Of a stretch of 64,000 bases of DNA, positions 53,324-61,795 are shown one piece after another. The stretch comes from JAWKWH01 sp963669285 (lineage in GTDB: Bacteria > Pseudomonadota > Alphaproteobacteria > Rhizobiales > Rhizobiaceae): the NCBI GenBank assembly GCA_963669285.2, contig CAXXSI010000022.1:620001-684000 (forward strand), read 5' to 3'. Below the pieces are notes generated by a model, which saw only the letters and a list, made by a program, of their open reading frames with translations, was not told the origin of the DNA and did not search any database. The position numbers and the translations under genes were made by a program. The number at the start of each line of letters is the position of its first letter. Position 1 is the stretch's first letter.

Positions 53324-53365
53324 GCGCGGCGGGGTGCGTCGTACACCCGCCGCGCCACCCTTTTT
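53324..53365 (+). terminator. Hairpin with T-run after LivK gene
   Basis: GCGCGGCGGGGTG (53324-53336) pairs with CACCCGCCGCGC (53344-53355), with one bulged G, and is followed by CACCCTTTTT. It is a good intrinsic terminator shape inside an operon, so it probably attenuates. It also argues that the ATPase gene starts after it, at 53379. Confidence 0.72.
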
Positions 53366-53378
53366 GGAACTTGCCAGC

Positions 53379-54149
53379 ATGTCTGCGCCGTCCATAGAAA
53401 CCCGAAATCTGACCATTCGCTTTGGCGGTCATGCCGCGGTGAGCAACGTGTCGTGTGCCTTCCGGCCAGGTGAGTTGACCGTGATCGTGGGCCCGAACGG
53501 CGCCGGCAAGACCACCTGGTTCAACCTGGTTTCCGGTCAGTTGCAGCCAAGCGAAGGCAGCGTGTTCAAGGATGGCCAGGAAATAACATCCTTGTCGCCG
53601 TCGGCGAGAGCCAAACGCGGCATCGGTCGGGCCTTTCAGCTGACAAACCTGTTTCCCAAACTGAGTGTGCAGGAAAACGTAAGGTTGGCTGTCCAGGCGA
53701 AGCATGGCACGGGCCCGCGGCTTTTTCGGGCCGCGGCAAGTTTTACCGATGTTGCCGACCGGGCGCAGGACCACCTGAAGGCGACGCGGCTGGAGGCCGT
53801 TGCGCATTTGCCGGCGGCAGCCCTGCCGCACGGCGATCAGCGCAAACTGGAGGTAGCCCTGCTGCTGGCGATGGAACCGGATGTGTTCATGTTCGACGAA
53901 CCAACTGCCGGCATGAGCGTTGACGAAGCACCGGTCATCCTCGAACTGATCGAGGACATTCGCAAAGACACATCCAAGACCGTGCTGCTGGTTGAGCACA
54001 AGATGGACGTCGTTCGCGCACTGGCAGACCGCATTGTCGTATTGCACAATGGTGAACTGGTCGCTGACGGTGAGCCGGACGACGTGATCGCGCTGCCGAT
54101 CGTGCGCGAAATCTATCTCGGCATTCCGGCGGGTGAGGAGGCAGCATGA
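53379..54149 (+). CDS. Branched-chain-type ABC transporter ATPase (LivG family)
   Basis: 256-residue ATPase: Walker A GPNGAGKTT, signature-like LPHGDQRKLEVA (unusual PHGDQ in place of SYGEQ), Walker B DVFMFDEPTAGM. ATG 53379 is chosen because a hairpin lies between the LivK stop and it; the ATG at 53310 would translate through the hairpin as an unlikely proline/arginine extension. Its stop overlaps the next ATPase start (ATGA). Confidence 0.9.
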   Translation: MSAPSIETRNLTIRFGGHAAVSNVSCAFRPGELTVIVGPNGAGKTTWFNLVSGQLQPSEGSVFKDGQEITSLSPSARAKRGIGRAFQLTNLFPKLSVQENVRLAVQAKHGTGPRLFRAAASFTDVADRAQDHLKATRLEAVAHLPAAALPHGDQRKLEVALLLAMEPDVFMFDEPTAGMSVDEAPVILELIEDIRKDTSKTVLLVEHKMDVVRALADRIVVLHNGELVADGEPDDVIALPIVREIYLGIPAGEEAA

Positions 54150-54868
54150 GCGAGTACATTCTTCGCCTCGACGACGTGCACACCGACATTGCCCAATACC
54201 AGGTTCTGCACGGCATTTCGCTGAACGTTCCCGAGGGTGGCGTTTACGTGCTTCTTGGGAGAAATGGCGCGGGAAAGACAACGACACTGCGCACGATCAT
54301 GGGTCTGTGGCGTGCACGTTCAGGCGCAATCGTCTTTCGCCATCATGACATTACGGCATTGCACACGTCTGATATCTCACGGCTTGGTATCGCCTATGTA
54401 CCTGAAAACATGGGTATTTTCGGCGGTTTGACGGTTGAGGAGAACATGCGGCTGGCAACCGCGAAGGGATCATTCGAGCAAGACCGGCTGTCGCGGATAT
54501 ATGAGCTGTTTCCCGCCATGGAAACGTTTTGGCAGAAACCGGCCTGGGCGCTGTCCGGCGGCCAGAAGCAAATGCTGGCCATATCGCGCGCCATTGTCGA
54601 GCGGCGCGACCTGATCCTGATCGACGAGCCGACAAAGGGGCTGGCACCGTCAATCATCCGCGCCATGATCGATGCATTTGGCGAAATCGCACAGGAGACG
54701 ACCATCCTGTTGGTTGAGCAGAATTTCATGTTCGCTTCGTCTCTCGGCGCCAACGTCTCGGTTATCGATGACGGACGCATTGCTCATTCCGGAGCTATGG
54801 CGGCGTTGGCGGAGGACAAAAACCTCCAAACCAAGCTGCTGAGCCTTTCGCTCGATGAACACCAGTGA
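54146..54868 (+). CDS. Branched-chain-type ABC transporter ATPase (LivF family)
   Basis: 240-residue second ATPase with Walker A GRNGAGKTT, signature LSGGQKQMLAIS and Walker B LILIDEPTKGLAPS, the LivF pattern. It works with the LivG-type ATPase as a heterodimer on the LivH/LivM membrane pair. Coupled by a 4-base overlap upstream; the permease gene follows after 9 bases. Confidence 0.92.
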   Translation: MSEYILRLDDVHTDIAQYQVLHGISLNVPEGGVYVLLGRNGAGKTTTLRTIMGLWRARSGAIVFRHHDITALHTSDISRLGIAYVPENMGIFGGLTVEENMRLATAKGSFEQDRLSRIYELFPAMETFWQKPAWALSGGQKQMLAISRAIVERRDLILIDEPTKGLAPSIIRAMIDAFGEIAQETTILLVEQNFMFASSLGANVSVIDDGRIAHSGAMAALAEDKNLQTKLLSLSLDEHQ

Positions 54869-54877
54869 GGACTGTAG

Positions 54878-55882
54878 ATGGGTCTAAGAACAGACATCGC
54901 TGCGGCGTTTGAGCGGATAGGCGGTGTAAACGCATTACCTGTACTTTTGATGATCATTGCCTTGCCGCTTGTCGGGTCGTTTTCGTCATGGGTAACGCTG
55001 ACGGTTGCCGGGCTTGCCATGGGCATGATGATTTTTCTCATGGCTTCGGGGCTCAGCCTTGTTTTCGGCCTGATGGACGTTCTCAACTTTGGCCACTCGG
55101 CGTTCATCTCGTTTGGTGCTTTCATCGCGGCGTCGACCCTGGCGGCACTCGGCGGCTGGGTGGGTGCAGATTCGCTGACCTTGAATTTTCTTGCCCTGTT
55201 TACCGCGATTGCTGCTGCAACCCTGTTCGGTCTGGTGGCAGGCTTCATGTTCGAGCGGGTGATCGTCAAGCCGGTGTACCGCGACCACCTTCGACAGATC
55301 CTGATCACCATTGGCGCATTGATCGTTGCCGAGCAGATCATTTTGGCCGTATGGGGTGGCAATCCCGTTGCCGTGCCGCGGCCCATGCTGCTCGACGGGT
55401 CCTTCATCATCAGTGATATCGCAATCGAGAAATACCGGGTGTTTGCCTTTTTCCTCGGGCTTGTGGTGTTCGTGGCGCTTCGTCTGGTATTGAGCCGGAC
55501 GCGGATCGGATTGCTGATCCGGGCCGGCGTTGAAAACCGCGAGATGGTTGAAGCACTTGGATTCAAGGTCGATCGCCTGTTCGTTGCGGTCTTCATGGTC
55601 GGTTCGGCGCTTGCCGCAATGGGCGGGGCCATGTGGGCCGGTTACCAGGGGCTGATCTCAGGTGCGCTGGGTGGCGAATTGCTCATCCTGGTGTTCATCG
55701 TCGTCATTATCGGCGGGTTGGGATCGATCGAGGGCTCGCTGCTGGGTGCGTTGCTGGTCGCTCTGCTCGGCAACTACGTCGCCTTTATCTTTCCCAAATT
55801 GTCGCTCGCCTCCAACATGATTCTGATGATGGCGATCCTGCTGTGGCGGCCCTGGGGCCTGCGGCCGGCACTGAAGCTATAG
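54878..55882 (+). CDS. Branched-chain-type ABC transporter permease (LivH family)
   Basis: 334-residue permease with about eight membrane segments and LivH-type motifs: LSLVFGLMDVLNFGHSAFI near residue 55 and RAGVENREMVEALGF, the coupling loop, near residue 210. The late GGLGSIEGSLLGALLVALL is also typical. Slightly longer at the N-terminus than most LivH proteins. Start ATG 54878 follows GAGGA. Confidence 0.92.
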   Translation: MGLRTDIAAAFERIGGVNALPVLLMIIALPLVGSFSSWVTLTVAGLAMGMMIFLMASGLSLVFGLMDVLNFGHSAFISFGAFIAASTLAALGGWVGADSLTLNFLALFTAIAAATLFGLVAGFMFERVIVKPVYRDHLRQILITIGALIVAEQIILAVWGGNPVAVPRPMLLDGSFIISDIAIEKYRVFAFFLGLVVFVALRLVLSRTRIGLLIRAGVENREMVEALGFKVDRLFVAVFMVGSALAAMGGAMWAGYQGLISGALGGELLILVFIVVIIGGLGSIEGSLLGALLVALLGNYVAFIFPKLSLASNMILMMAILLWRPWGLRPALKL

Positions 55883-55891
55883 GTAGGTAGA

Positions 55892-56992
55892 ATGGCGATT
55901 CAATCCATCCGATCCGAACCAGCGCTTGATGCCGCACGAAGAGGCCGCTTGATTGTCTACACGATCGTTGCCGTCATCACACTTTGCCTCATGTTCGCGC
56001 CGTTTTTATTTCCCGACGTGCGCTCGAGCCAGGTGGCGGCGCGCATATGCATCTTCATCGTTCTGGCGGCGAGCTATGACCTGCTGATCGGCTATACCGG
56101 TATCGTTTCATTCGCGCACACGATGTTCTTCGGCCTCGGTGCCTATGGCACGGCAATCGCCTTGAAGAAAATGGGAGCGGGTTGGGATGCGGTTTTAGTC
56201 GGCGGAAGTGTCGGCGTGGTAGCGGCAATCGTCCTGGCAGCGCTGATCGGTGTTCTGTCGCTGCGGGTCAAGGCCATCTTTTTTGCCATGGTCACACTTG
56301 CCGCGGCCTCGGTGATGCTTGTCCTGGCTTCGCAATTTTCGGACTTCACTGGCGGCGAGGACGGTATCGTGTATTCGGCGCCGAAGCTGTTCAAGCCAGC
56401 GACAAAGTTGCTCGTCGACGACGACGGCAAGGTCGTAAAACTGGCGGGTGTTTCACTGAACGGCAAGATTGCCGCCTACTATTTCGTCTTCCTTTCAAGC
56501 CTGGTGCTGTTCTGGGTGCTCGTGCGCATTGTACGCTCGCCCTTGGGGACCGTGCTCGAGGCGATCCGCGAGAATGAGCTGCGCGCCGAAGCGATCGGCT
56601 ATCGCGTGGTGGCTTACCGCACGTCGGTTTTCGTGATTGCGGCCGTCGTGGCGGCGTTGGCAGGTGTGGTGTGGGCAGTGTGGCTCAAATACACTGGACC
56701 CGACACGACGCTTTCCTTCGCCATCATGATCGACATCTTGCTGATGGTGGTCATCGGGGGGATGGGCACGATGGTCGGGGCGATAATTGGCGTGACGCTG
56801 ATGAGCCTGGCCCAGTTCTATCTGAAGGACCTGATGGAAGTCGCGTCACATGCCACCGACGCGGTGCCGCTGCTGCCGCATCTTCTCGATCCCGATCGCT
56901 GGCTGTTATGGCTCGGAATCCTGTTCATCCTGCTGGTGTATTTCTTTCCGGCCGGTATTGCCGGAACTCTCATGAAGAAAGGTGGGCACTGA
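55892..56992 (+). CDS. Branched-chain-type ABC transporter permease (LivM family)
   Basis: 366-residue permease with about ten hydrophobic segments. LivM-type features are YDLLIGYTGIVSFAHTMFFG, the coupling loop EAIRENELRAEAIGY, and GGMGTMVGAIIGV. It completes the importer. Its stop shares a base with the following hydrolase start, tying the enzyme to the transporter. Confidence 0.92.
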   Translation: MAIQSIRSEPALDAARRGRLIVYTIVAVITLCLMFAPFLFPDVRSSQVAARICIFIVLAASYDLLIGYTGIVSFAHTMFFGLGAYGTAIALKKMGAGWDAVLVGGSVGVVAAIVLAALIGVLSLRVKAIFFAMVTLAAASVMLVLASQFSDFTGGEDGIVYSAPKLFKPATKLLVDDDGKVVKLAGVSLNGKIAAYYFVFLSSLVLFWVLVRIVRSPLGTVLEAIRENELRAEAIGYRVVAYRTSVFVIAAVVAALAGVVWAVWLKYTGPDTTLSFAIMIDILLMVVIGGMGTMVGAIIGVTLMSLAQFYLKDLMEVASHATDAVPLLPHLLDPDRWLLWLGILFILLVYFFPAGIAGTLMKKGGH

Positions 56993-57828
56993 TGGTCAGT
57001 CGCCGATCCGTCTATGTCAAATGCGATCAACACGAGCTGCATGTTTCGCAATGGGGTGATCCGAAAAACCCGGCGTTGGTCATGTGGCATGGCCTGGCGC
57101 GCACGGGCCGCGACTTCGATGAGGCGGCCATAGCACTATCAGACAGGTATTTCGTGATCTGCCCCGACACATTGGGCCGCGGTCTTTCTTCGTGGGCACG
57201 CGATGCTTCTGTCGACTATTCCTATGCCTCCTATGGCAAGCATGCCATGGCCATCCTCGATCATTACGACCTCGAAAAGATTCGCTGGATTGGAACCTCG
57301 ATGGGGGGGCTTATCGGTGTCACCATGGCGGCGGGCCTGCTGAAGGACCGGATCACCCACCTCGTCGTCAATGACATCGGACCCTGGATCCCCGAGGAAG
57401 CGACCGGACGAATTTCGTCTTATGTCGGCAATCAGCCGGTGTTCGATCACATGTCCGAGCTCGAGACCTGGCTGAGGACCAATTACGCGCCCTTCGGCGA
57501 CAACAGCGATGCTTTCTGGCGTCGCATGACGGACACATCTGCAAGACGAACGGATGATGGTCGGATCACCGTGCACTACGACGCGCGTATCGTGTCGCAG
57601 TTTACGGTCCACCGCGCGGATCTTGATCGCTGGCCCGAGTGGGATGCCGTGTCCATACCGACGCTTCTGCTGCGCGGTGAAAGTTCCGACGTGCTGCCGC
57701 GGTCGGTTGCCGACGAGATGACGGCGAGGGGGCCGAAACCTAAACTTTTCGAATTTGCCGGATGCGGTCACGCGCCGACAATGACGACCGACGCCGAACT
57801 GTCGATATTGCGAGATTTTCTCGAGTAG
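56992..57828 (+). CDS. Alpha/beta-fold hydrolase
   Basis: 278-residue hydrolase with the oxyanion region MWHGLARTGRD, nucleophile elbow IGTSMGGLIG (S103), acid in GESSDVLP and base histidine in FAGCGHAPTM. The start overlaps the LivM stop (TGATG); the open frame back to 56671 is a shadow of LivM. It could cleave an ester or amide that the Liv-type transporter brings in. Substrate not deducible. Confidence 0.88.
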   Translation: MVSRRSVYVKCDQHELHVSQWGDPKNPALVMWHGLARTGRDFDEAAIALSDRYFVICPDTLGRGLSSWARDASVDYSYASYGKHAMAILDHYDLEKIRWIGTSMGGLIGVTMAAGLLKDRITHLVVNDIGPWIPEEATGRISSYVGNQPVFDHMSELETWLRTNYAPFGDNSDAFWRRMTDTSARRTDDGRITVHYDARIVSQFTVHRADLDRWPEWDAVSIPTLLLRGESSDVLPRSVADEMTARGPKPKLFEFAGCGHAPTMTTDAELSILRDFLE

Positions 57829-57840
57829 CCGCAAAGCTCT

Positions 57841-57878
57841 TCCGGAAGGCTGGATCTGATCGCATCCGCCTTTCCGGA
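57841..57878 (+). terminator. Hairpin at the end of the Liv/hydrolase operon
   Basis: TCCGGAAGGC pairs with GCCTTTCCGGA (one bulge), enclosing an inner GGAT/ATCC stem. It starts 12 bases after the hydrolase stop. No long T-run, but the stem is strong and a new gene with its own ribosome site follows. Confidence 0.6.
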
Positions 57879-57994
57879 CAGGGGATCTATACGGTCATGG
57901 TCGGATAAATTCGGAAAAACCGCCATTTCTGCCTTAATGTGATTACGGTATCGACTATAAGGGCGGTGAATCATCCGCTCCTGGAGTAGACTTT

Positions 57995-58966
57995 ATGACA
58001 CCATTCGCCATCGCCGGCATTCAAATGCATGTCTCGGCGCTTCATTCCAACGTTGCCGACATGCGCCATCGGCTGGACATTCTCATGGCCAGGTTTCCGT
58101 GGACGCAGATGGTGCTGTTCAGCGAATTGTCGCCCTACGGCCCGTTGCCGAAGTTTGCACTGCCGTCGGCCAATGAGGCAATCGAACAATTCCAGGAGGA
58201 TGCACGCCGGCATAATGTATGGCTCATTCCGGGGTCAATGTTCGAGCAGCAGCCGGACGGCCGGATTTTCAATACGTCGTCTGTCATCAACCCCGAAGGC
58301 GAAATCGTCGCCAAATATTCGAAGATGTTTCCCTTCCGCCCCTACGAACAGGGTATCGAGGCGGGAACCGAGTTCTGCATTTTCGATGTGCCGGATGTGG
58401 GCCGCTTCGGCCTGTCCATCTGCTATGATATCTGGTTTCCCGAAACGACCCGCCATTTGACCAGCGAGGGTGTGGAGGTCTTGCTGCACCCGGTGCTGAC
58501 CGGGACCACCGACCGCGAGGCGGAACTGTCGATTGCGCGCGCAACGGCGGCGCAGTTCCAATGCTACGTCTTTGACGTCAACGGATTGGGCGCCGGGGGT
58601 GTCGGCAAGTCCTGTGTGGTTGATCCAACCGCAACAGTGCTGCATCAGTCGGCCGGCCAGGAAGACATGTTTCCCATCGAGGTTGATCTCGACCAGGTGC
58701 GCAGGCAGCGTGAGACTGGCTTGAAAGGCTTAGGCCAGGTGCTGAAGAGTTTTCGGGACCGTTCCGTTGATTTCCCGGTTTATAACCGCAATAGTGAGGT
58801 TGGTGCGTATCTGAGTACTTTGGGTCCGTTGGATATTCCGACGCAGGGCAGCATGGCTGGTGTCAGTGATCAACCCCCCGGCGACGCCATTGCCGCCGAT
58901 GTTGAAAAGACAGAATCCAAGTTCGACGTCTTCGCACATATGGTGGATCGGAAGGCCAGCGGCTGA
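57995..58966 (+). CDS. Carbon-nitrogen hydrolase (nitrilase superfamily amidase)
   Basis: 323-residue nitrilase-superfamily enzyme with the full Glu-Lys-Cys triad: E44 (LFSELSPYG), K110 (KYSKMFPF) and C143 (GLSICYDIWFPE). The superfamily hydrolyses amides, carbamoyl groups or nitriles; the sequence looks more like aliphatic amidases or N-carbamoylases than true nitrilases. A GGAG site precedes ATG 57995. It follows the Liv/hydrolase unit after a hairpin and precedes the decarboxylase cluster, and could serve either. Confidence 0.9.
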   Translation: MTPFAIAGIQMHVSALHSNVADMRHRLDILMARFPWTQMVLFSELSPYGPLPKFALPSANEAIEQFQEDARRHNVWLIPGSMFEQQPDGRIFNTSSVINPEGEIVAKYSKMFPFRPYEQGIEAGTEFCIFDVPDVGRFGLSICYDIWFPETTRHLTSEGVEVLLHPVLTGTTDREAELSIARATAAQFQCYVFDVNGLGAGGVGKSCVVDPTATVLHQSAGQEDMFPIEVDLDQVRRQRETGLKGLGQVLKSFRDRSVDFPVYNRNSEVGAYLSTLGPLDIPTQGSMAGVSDQPPGDAIAADVEKTESKFDVFAHMVDRKASG

Positions 58967-58995
58967 AGAAATCGGGTAGAAATCTACAGCACAGA

Positions 58996-59014
58996 AGCGG
59001 AAAAATAATCCGCT
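58996..59014 (+). terminator. Small hairpin after nitrilase gene
   Basis: AGCGGA (58996-59001) pairs with TCCGCT (59009-59014) around AAAATAA. Short stem without T-run; weak evidence for a boundary before the decarboxylase gene. Confidence 0.3.
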
Positions 59015-59059
59015 CGGCTTGTCTTCGTGTCAGGGAAGCGAGGACGTGTTGTGCACTCG

Positions 59060-61765
59060 ATGAGTAATTACTACAGCGCCATCCAGTTGCGCTCCGATCG
59101 TTGGAGTGCCTTGCGCGGCGCAGTTGAATCGGCGGCCCGGGCTTCCGGCGGAAAACCACCCAAGGATATCATCAAGCGTATCGACGATCTGTTCGAAGCG
59201 CTCGCGCCGATCGAGGCCTATTGGGCATTTCCCGGCATTTCCGCCTTTGATCATTTGAGGCGCCAGTTCGAGCATCGCAACTTTGAGGATCTCGCATTTT
59301 CGGTCAAGCGCATTTTGCGGGCTTTGACATCGGGTGCGTACCGACGCCGCACCATTCCGCTGGAGCGCGACGAAAGCGACAATGACGAGCTGGAAGACGA
59401 GGCATTGCTGTCTCCGGAAGCGCGCGCCCTTGCCAAGCCTTATTTCGAAGTTCTGATTGTCGACGAGGTGAACGAACATCAGGGCCGCTGGCTTCGCAGT
59501 TCAATTCACAGAATGCGCCGCACCGAAGACCAGTTCATCTATGAACCGGTCATTGTTCCAAGTCTCGAAGATGCGCTGATAGCCATCCTGTTCAATCACA
59601 ATATCCAGGCTGTCGTTATCCGGCCCGGCCTGTCGTTGAAATCGACAAATGAGCTTCCCATCCTGACCCGCTACCTTTCACGAGCCGGCCCGGAAGAGGA
59701 TCTCGATTCCCTGATGCCGGAAGTCTACGGACCGGAACTTTGCCGGCTGATCGCCAAGGTGCGTCCGGAACTCGATGCCTATCTGATCACCGATCGCTCG
59801 GTTGAGGATATTGCCGGCCTGGATCTGGGTCTCTGCCGGCGGGTCTTCTACAATCAGGAGGACTTTCTGGAGCTGCACTTGAATATATTGCGCGGCGTGC
59901 AGGCGCGCTTCAAGACGCCGTTCTTCACCGCGCTGAAGGATTACTCCAAACAGCCGACGGGTGTGTTTCACGCCATGCCGATCAGCCGCGGCAAATCGAT
60001 CTCCCGATCGCACTGGATCCAGGATATGGGTGCATTTTACGGCCCCAATATCTTTCTGGCGGAAACTTCGGCCACATCCGGCGGACTCGACAGTTTGCTG
60101 GAACCGGTCGGGCCGATCAAGGAAGCGCAGGAACTGGCTGCACGGGCGTTTGGCGCCAAGCAGACGTTTTTTGCCACCAACGGCACTTCGACATGCAACA
60201 AGATCGTGGTTCAGGCGCTTGTGCGTCCGGGAGACATCGTCCTGGTCGACCGTGATTGCCACAAATCGCACCATTACGGCATGGTTCTGGCCGGTGCCAA
60301 CGTCCTTTATCTCGACAGCTATCCACTCAACGAATACTCGATGTATGGGGCCGTTCCCATACGCGAGATCAAGCATCAGCTGCTGAGGCTCAAGGCGGCC
60401 GGCAAGCTCGATCGGGTTCGCATGTTGCTGCTGACCAACTGCACATTCGATGGTCTTGTCTACAATGTCGAGCGGGTGATGCAGGAATGCCTGGCGATCA
60501 AACCGGATCTGATTTTCCTCTGGGACGAGGCCTGGTTTGCGTTCGCGCGTTTCGGTCCGACATATCGCCAGCGCACGGCCATGAACGTGGCCAACAATCT
60601 GCGCGACAAACTCAAGGATCCGGCACACGCCAAAGCCTATGACGATCAGCAAAAGGAACTGAAGGGTGCCGACGACGAAGCGCTTCTGGACGCGCGGCTG
60701 CTGGCGCCACCCGACGCCCGCGTCAGGGTTTATGCGACCCAATCGACGCACAAGACGCTGACGTCCCTGCGTCAGGGCTCGATGATCCACGTCAATGATC
60801 AGGATTTCAAGGGCGAGGTCGAACAGGCGTTTCACGAAGCCTACATGACCCACACCTCGACATCGCCCAACTATCAGATCATCGCCAGCCTGGATGTCGG
60901 TCGCCGCCAAGTCGAGCTCGAAGGTTTCGAATTTGTCCAGCGCCAGGTGGAAGCGGCGATGTCGATCAGGCGGGCAATCGCGACGCATCCTGCGTTGAAG
61001 AAATACTTCAAGCTGCTGACTGCGGGAGACATGATCCCCGAGGAACACCGCGAAAGCGGTATCACTTCCTACTACGATCCCGAACAGGGCTGGAACGATA
61101 TCTGGGAATGCTGGGCCCAGGACGAATTTGTGCTTGATGCCACCCGCATCACACTTGCGGTCGGCGGCACCGGGTGGGACGGCGATACGTTCAAAACCAA
61201 GATATTGATGGACAAGTACGGCATTCAGATCAACAAGACGTCGCGCAACACCGTCCTGTTCATGACCAATATCGGAACCACCCGTTCATCGGTTGCCTAT
61301 CTGATCGAGGTTCTGGTGCAGGTTGCCCAGGAGCTCGACGACCTGCTCGATGATGCCTCGAAGATGGAAAAGCTCGGATTTGACCGGCGGGTGAAAAACC
61401 TGATGGAGGATTTGCCGCCACTGCCGGATTTCAGCCGCTTCCATGATGCGTTCAAATCGAGTTCTGAGACGCCGGAAGGCAATATCAGGGAGGCATTTTT
61501 CCTGAGCTACGATGAGAACAAGTGCGACTACATGGATATCTACGGCAAGAAGGCCGGCCTGAACGGCGACGTTGTGTCAGCCTCTTTCATCATTCCCTAT
61601 CCGCCGGGTTTTCCGATCCTGGTGCCAGGCCAGGTGGTCTCCGATGAAATTCTGGCCTTCATGCGTGCGCTCGACGTCAACGAAATTCATGGATACCGGC
61701 CCGATCTGGGCCTACGGATTTTTACCGAAGAAGCGCTCAAGCGCCACACCGCAAAGTCCAAGTGA
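59060..61765 (+). CDS. Large Orn/Lys/Arg-type PLP decarboxylase
   Basis: 901-residue fold-type I PLP enzyme of the ornithine/lysine/arginine decarboxylase family. Regions: an extra helical N-terminus (about 1-125), a receiver-like wing (YFEVLIVDEVNEHQGRWL to about 240), the catalytic domain with K565 in STHKTLTSLRQGS, and a C-terminal domain with IPYPPGFPILVPGQ. Bacterial SpeF/LdcC/AdiA are about 710-760 residues, so this one is longer. ATG 59060 or GTG 59051 may start it (GCGAGG upstream favours the latter). It should make an amine from a basic amino acid; the next two genes suggest that the amine is then ligated. Substrate unproven. Confidence 0.88.
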   Translation: MSNYYSAIQLRSDRWSALRGAVESAARASGGKPPKDIIKRIDDLFEALAPIEAYWAFPGISAFDHLRRQFEHRNFEDLAFSVKRILRALTSGAYRRRTIPLERDESDNDELEDEALLSPEARALAKPYFEVLIVDEVNEHQGRWLRSSIHRMRRTEDQFIYEPVIVPSLEDALIAILFNHNIQAVVIRPGLSLKSTNELPILTRYLSRAGPEEDLDSLMPEVYGPELCRLIAKVRPELDAYLITDRSVEDIAGLDLGLCRRVFYNQEDFLELHLNILRGVQARFKTPFFTALKDYSKQPTGVFHAMPISRGKSISRSHWIQDMGAFYGPNIFLAETSATSGGLDSLLEPVGPIKEAQELAARAFGAKQTFFATNGTSTCNKIVVQALVRPGDIVLVDRDCHKSHHYGMVLAGANVLYLDSYPLNEYSMYGAVPIREIKHQLLRLKAAGKLDRVRMLLLTNCTFDGLVYNVERVMQECLAIKPDLIFLWDEAWFAFARFGPTYRQRTAMNVANNLRDKLKDPAHAKAYDDQQKELKGADDEALLDARLLAPPDARVRVYATQSTHKTLTSLRQGSMIHVNDQDFKGEVEQAFHEAYMTHTSTSPNYQIIASLDVGRRQVELEGFEFVQRQVEAAMSIRRAIATHPALKKYFKLLTAGDMIPEEHRESGITSYYDPEQGWNDIWECWAQDEFVLDATRITLAVGGTGWDGDTFKTKILMDKYGIQINKTSRNTVLFMTNIGTTRSSVAYLIEVLVQVAQELDDLLDDASKMEKLGFDRRVKNLMEDLPPLPDFSRFHDAFKSSSETPEGNIREAFFLSYDENKCDYMDIYGKKAGLNGDVVSASFIIPYPPGFPILVPGQVVSDEILAFMRALDVNEIHGYRPDLGLRIFTEEALKRHTAKSK

Positions 61766-61795
61766 GGTAATGCGGGCAATCAGGGAGACCAAACA

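Noticed and set aside
53310..53378. Upstream ATG for the LivG-type ATPase
   Set aside because: It would place the intra-operon hairpin and T-run inside the coding sequence and add an untypical arginine/proline leader.
56671..56991. 107-codon N-terminal extension of the alpha/beta hydrolase
   Set aside because: It is an out-of-frame reading of the LivM permease gene; the ATG overlapping the LivM stop is the natural start.
59678..61048. 456-codon open frame on the minus strand
   Set aside because: Antisense shadow of the PLP decarboxylase catalytic domain; no recognisable family.
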